From contig CAWUJH010000006.1 of NCBI GenBank assembly GCA_963922875.1, forward strand, positions 1 through 64,000: a stretch of DNA of 64,000 nucleotides. The letters run 5' to 3'. Numbering within the stretch: position 1 is the stretch's first letter; every line of letters begins with the position of its first letter. Below the pieces are notes generated by a model. The model had not been told where the DNA came from, made no database searches, and saw only the letters and a program-made list of their open reading frames with translations. The stretch comes from Ketobacter sp963922875. Its GTDB lineage: Bacteria > Pseudomonadota > Gammaproteobacteria > Pseudomonadales > Ketobacteraceae. Shown one piece after another: positions 61,829 to 64,000 of the stretch. The position numbers and the translations under genes were made by a program.

Positions 61829-62674
61829 TTATAGCCTTTCTAACAATTCTGCTTTCTTGCGGGAAAATTCTTCATCCGTAAGAATGCCTTTACCGTGCAG
61901 CGCACCCAGCTTTTCAATGGAGGCAATAATATCCTGATCGTTCGGGGTATTATTAGAATTGCCATTTGTATTGCTTTGTGCGGGTGCCTGGTTGGTGTTG
62001 TAGGTGTTGGAACTTACGGCGGGCTTATTTTGAGTTTGTGCTCTGCCATCAATGGAAACCACCGGCAGGCTTGCGAGATTCACAGTACCATATTGACTAC
62101 TGAACAGGATGGAGCCGCCACTGCCTTGTTGCTGGGAAAAGCCGCCGATTTGATGATCAAGCGTGTCGTACACCCAGACCTGACCGTTCGTTTGTACCGC
62201 AAGGCGACGGGCATTGGCAAAATATGCATACTTCGCATTATTTTGGCTTCCGGTAGCATTGGGGCTGCCTAAATCCTGGGGCCACCAGTTGCGGCTGGGG
62301 TCGGGTATAAACAAGCTGGACTGCCCCTGGGGAGCGCCATTGTGTTGTGCTTGTTGTCCGCTGCCGGATTGGCTTTGTGACTGGAAACTGCCCGTTTGCA
62401 GTAAACCCGGTTCATTCATCAGGATGCGGGAAATTTCTGAGCACAAATTGCTCACACTATTTTTGAGCGAGTGATTGAACATATCGCCCAGCATCATCAT
62501 ACCGCCCTGCATCCACTGGCCTGAGCCTCCGAATTCGGGGTGACTAAACTGCGCCATAGAACCATTTCCATTGATAACGGCGATAAGCATATGGGTGACG
62601 GCGTCTTGGCTGAAGCCATAACGTTGGGATAGGTCGCTGATAATGCTCTGACCTTTTGGGGTGAGTTGTTGCAT
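61829..62674 (-). CDS. SHOCT-domain protein
   Basis: 281 residues. The C-terminal SHOCT motif is LGALHGKGILTDEEFSRKKA. The middle is low-complexity (Gln/Ser/Gly/Asn-rich), and the N-terminal third has a Gly/Met-rich segment (MQGGMMMLGDMFNHSLKNS). No signal or membrane helix. SHOCT is an oligomerisation or nucleic-acid-associated module; no specific function is known. Confidence 0.85.
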   Translation of the reverse strand: MQQLTPKGQSIISDLSQRYGFSQDAVTHMLIAVINGNGSMAQFSHPEFGGSGQWMQGGMMMLGDMFNHSLKNSVSNLCSEISRILMNEPGLLQTGSFQSQSQSGSGQQAQHNGAPQGQSSLFIPDPSRNWWPQDLGSPNATGSQNNAKYAYFANARRLAVQTNGQVWVYDTLDHQIGGFSQQQGSGGSILFSSQYGTVNLASLPVVSIDGRAQTQNKPAVSSNTYNTNQAPAQSNTNGNSNNTPNDQDIIASIEKLGALHGKGILTDEEFSRKKAELLERL

Positions 62675-62826
62675 GATTTTCCTCGATCGCGGTGGGACGA
62701 CTTGCTATTGGGAGATAAATGTAAATAAGGTGTACGTCGTCAAGACGCGCGATCATAACAGATTATCTATGACGATTCAGTGTAGATTCGGGAATTATTT
62801 TAAATAGCAATTAGGTTAAATAGTAA

Positions 62827-63750
62827 TCAAATTCCCATCAGGCTACGGATATGACAAAAGGCGGCTCGACCCAGTGCATCGAGGTTATAGCCGCCTTCCA
62901 ATGCGGACACAATGCGGCCTTTGCAATGACGCTCTGCAATGCTCACCAGTTGATCAGTGATCCAGGCAAAGTCTTCGTCCTGCAACCGTATTTGCGCCAA
63001 AGGGTCTTCAATATGGGCATCAAAGCCAGCCGAAATCATGATCAATTCAGGTTTGAATTTTTGTAGGGCAGGGAATAGCTGGTCGCCCATAATTTCACGG
63101 AACTCCAGGCTACCGGTACCCGCCGCCAAGGGTATATGCAGAATATTGTCATGGGATTGGCCTGGATCACTGAAGGGATAAAAGGGATGTTGATAACTGG
63201 AGGCGTAGAATACTTTTGGCTCATTACGGAATATATGTTCGGTACCGTTGCCGTGATGGACATCAAAATCCACAATCGCGATGCGTTTCAACTTGTGTTT
63301 GTTGATCCCATGGTGCGCACCTACGGCAATATTATTAAACAGACAGAAGCCCATGGCGCGATCGTATTCGGCGTGGTGTCCTGGAGGCCTGACACTGCAA
63401 AAGGCGTTTTTTACTTGCCCAGACATCACCAGATCGACGGCCTGAACCACAGAGCCCGCCGCCAGTAAAGCAGCCTCTAGGGTATGGGGCATCATCAGAG
63501 TGTCAGGATCGAGTTCGATATGATCCTGTGCTGGCGCGCGGGCAAAAATGGAATCCACATAGGCATGTTCGTGAGCCGCTATTAACTGTTCACGAGTAGC
63601 CGGTTCAGCATCCAGCCATTGGACAAAGTCCGCTAACTGGCCAGCAATGAGACGGTTTTGGATAGCACCTAAACGCTCCGGTGCTTCCGGGTGGTAATCA
63701 CCCATATCATGCTTTTCACAGAGTTTATGTGAGATGTATGCGGTGGTCAT
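62827..63750 (-). CDS. Histone-deacetylase family amidohydrolase (AcuC/AphA-like)
   Basis: 307 residues. Zinc-site motifs: RPPGHHAEYDRAMGFCLFNN (charge-relay His pair), VDFDVHHGNGTEHIF (metal Asp/His) and SAGFDAHIEDPL. SALEGGYNLDALG closes the site. Likely substrates are acetylated polyamines or acetyl-CoA synthetase. It is divergent from the CoA-binding gene at the window edge, which fits an acetylation-control pair. Confidence 0.93.
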   Translation of the reverse strand: MTTAYISHKLCEKHDMGDYHPEAPERLGAIQNRLIAGQLADFVQWLDAEPATREQLIAAHEHAYVDSIFARAPAQDHIELDPDTLMMPHTLEAALLAAGSVVQAVDLVMSGQVKNAFCSVRPPGHHAEYDRAMGFCLFNNIAVGAHHGINKHKLKRIAIVDFDVHHGNGTEHIFRNEPKVFYASSYQHPFYPFSDPGQSHDNILHIPLAAGTGSLEFREIMGDQLFPALQKFKPELIMISAGFDAHIEDPLAQIRLQDEDFAWITDQLVSIAERHCKGRIVSALEGGYNLDALGRAAFCHIRSLMGI

Positions 63751-63841
63751 AATTGCCTCCCTGTAATCAGCGACGATCTATACATCCTATACCATCAAGG
63801 TCTATGCTACCTAATTGAGGAATATCTCAGGAGAAAGTTGT

Positions 63842-64000
63842 ATGGCGCGACATTTGCTGCAACCACTTCTTGCACCGACTTCGGTGGTGGTTTTGACGGG
63901 CAGTAATCCTCGCCATCCGGTGTTGTTGGCATTACTGCGGGCACTGGAGCAAGGAGCTAAGCTGGAGCGCATTTCCCTGGTGGGAATGCCCGTCGTCGGT
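63842..64000 (+). CDS. CoA-binding-domain protein (Pat or NDP-forming acyl-CoA synthetase type), 3' partial
   Basis: 53 residues to the window edge, starting MARHLLQPLLAPTSVVVLTG after CAGGAGAAAG. The pattern LLAPTSVVVLTGSNP resembles the CoA-binding N-terminus of protein acetyltransferase Pat (YfiQ) or NDP-forming acyl-CoA synthetases. The rest is outside the window. Its divergent deacetylase neighbour supports a Pat-like role, as inference. Confidence 0.55.
   Translation, partial: MARHLLQPLLAPTSVVVLTGSNPRHPVLLALLRALEQGAKLERISLVGMPVVG

Noticed and set aside
1..64000. CRISPR arrays, tRNA/rRNA genes, insertion sequences
   Set aside because: No regularly spaced repeats, cloverleaf or rRNA sequence, or transposase reading frame was recognised on reading; this is by eye and not a computed search.

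Overview
The window is chromosomal DNA from a Gram-negative gammaproteobacterium. The features pointing there are AqpZ, a RhlE- and DbpA-type helicase pair, MtfA, a RIO kinase, thiopurine methyltransferase, an AraC regulator of the arabinose-binding-N-terminus type and a PF10118 'metal-dependent hydrolase'. The last two are common in marine, lipid- or alkane-using relatives of Alcanivorax, Marinobacter and Ketobacter. That placement is an inference from gene content; no rRNA or tRNA gene was seen.

Region 1 (1-2070) holds the 3' end of a large LysM-bearing protein, probably the C-terminal end of an RHS-like polymorphic toxin. A 41-base overlapping reading frame follows, encoding an exported ankyrin-repeat protein that could be its immunity partner.

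Region 2 (2237-20999) is a nearly complete non-flagellar type III secretion system (T3SS). A minus-strand operon starts with a FixL/FixJ-like two-component pair and runs into sctQ-R-S-T. sctU lies beyond, cut off by two unrecognised genes on the opposite strand. Diverging from the kinase gene is a plus-strand operon: a FliO-like protein, then sctV, C, D, a putative needle gene (F), I, J, K, L, N, O, P and a coupled alpha/beta hydrolase with a possible lipobox. No gatekeeper, translocator or obvious effector was found. This region looks more AT-rich than the flanks, suggesting a transferred island.

Region 3 (21000-25385) is sparse. It contains a badly decayed non-ribosomal peptide synthetase (condensation plus adenylation) remnant on the minus strand, a small RRM protein, a flavodoxin and an FAD oxidoreductase, with long empty stretches.

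Region 4 (25386-64000) is mostly ordinary accessory metabolism and stress genes. It includes a MacAB-like exporter (adaptor, ATPase, two permeases), catabolic acetolactate synthase, AqpZ, an OsmC protein, two NYN-domain proteins, a Kef-type antiporter, a FhuF-like protein, methyltransferases and DEAD-box helicases. It also has an HxlR/CPA1/DUF3302/HlyD cluster, an Mrr-like nuclease with a changed active site, an acyltransferase and MtfA. Further along come a RIO kinase, a cold-shock protein with terminator, a catalase-like protein divergent from a CxxCH lipoprotein, a transglutaminase and a PPOX plus PPOX-GAF-winged-helix pair. The window ends with a hemerythrin-like protein, a SHOCT protein, a histone-deacetylase-like amidohydrolase and the start of a CoA-binding (acyl-CoA synthetase/Pat-like) gene.
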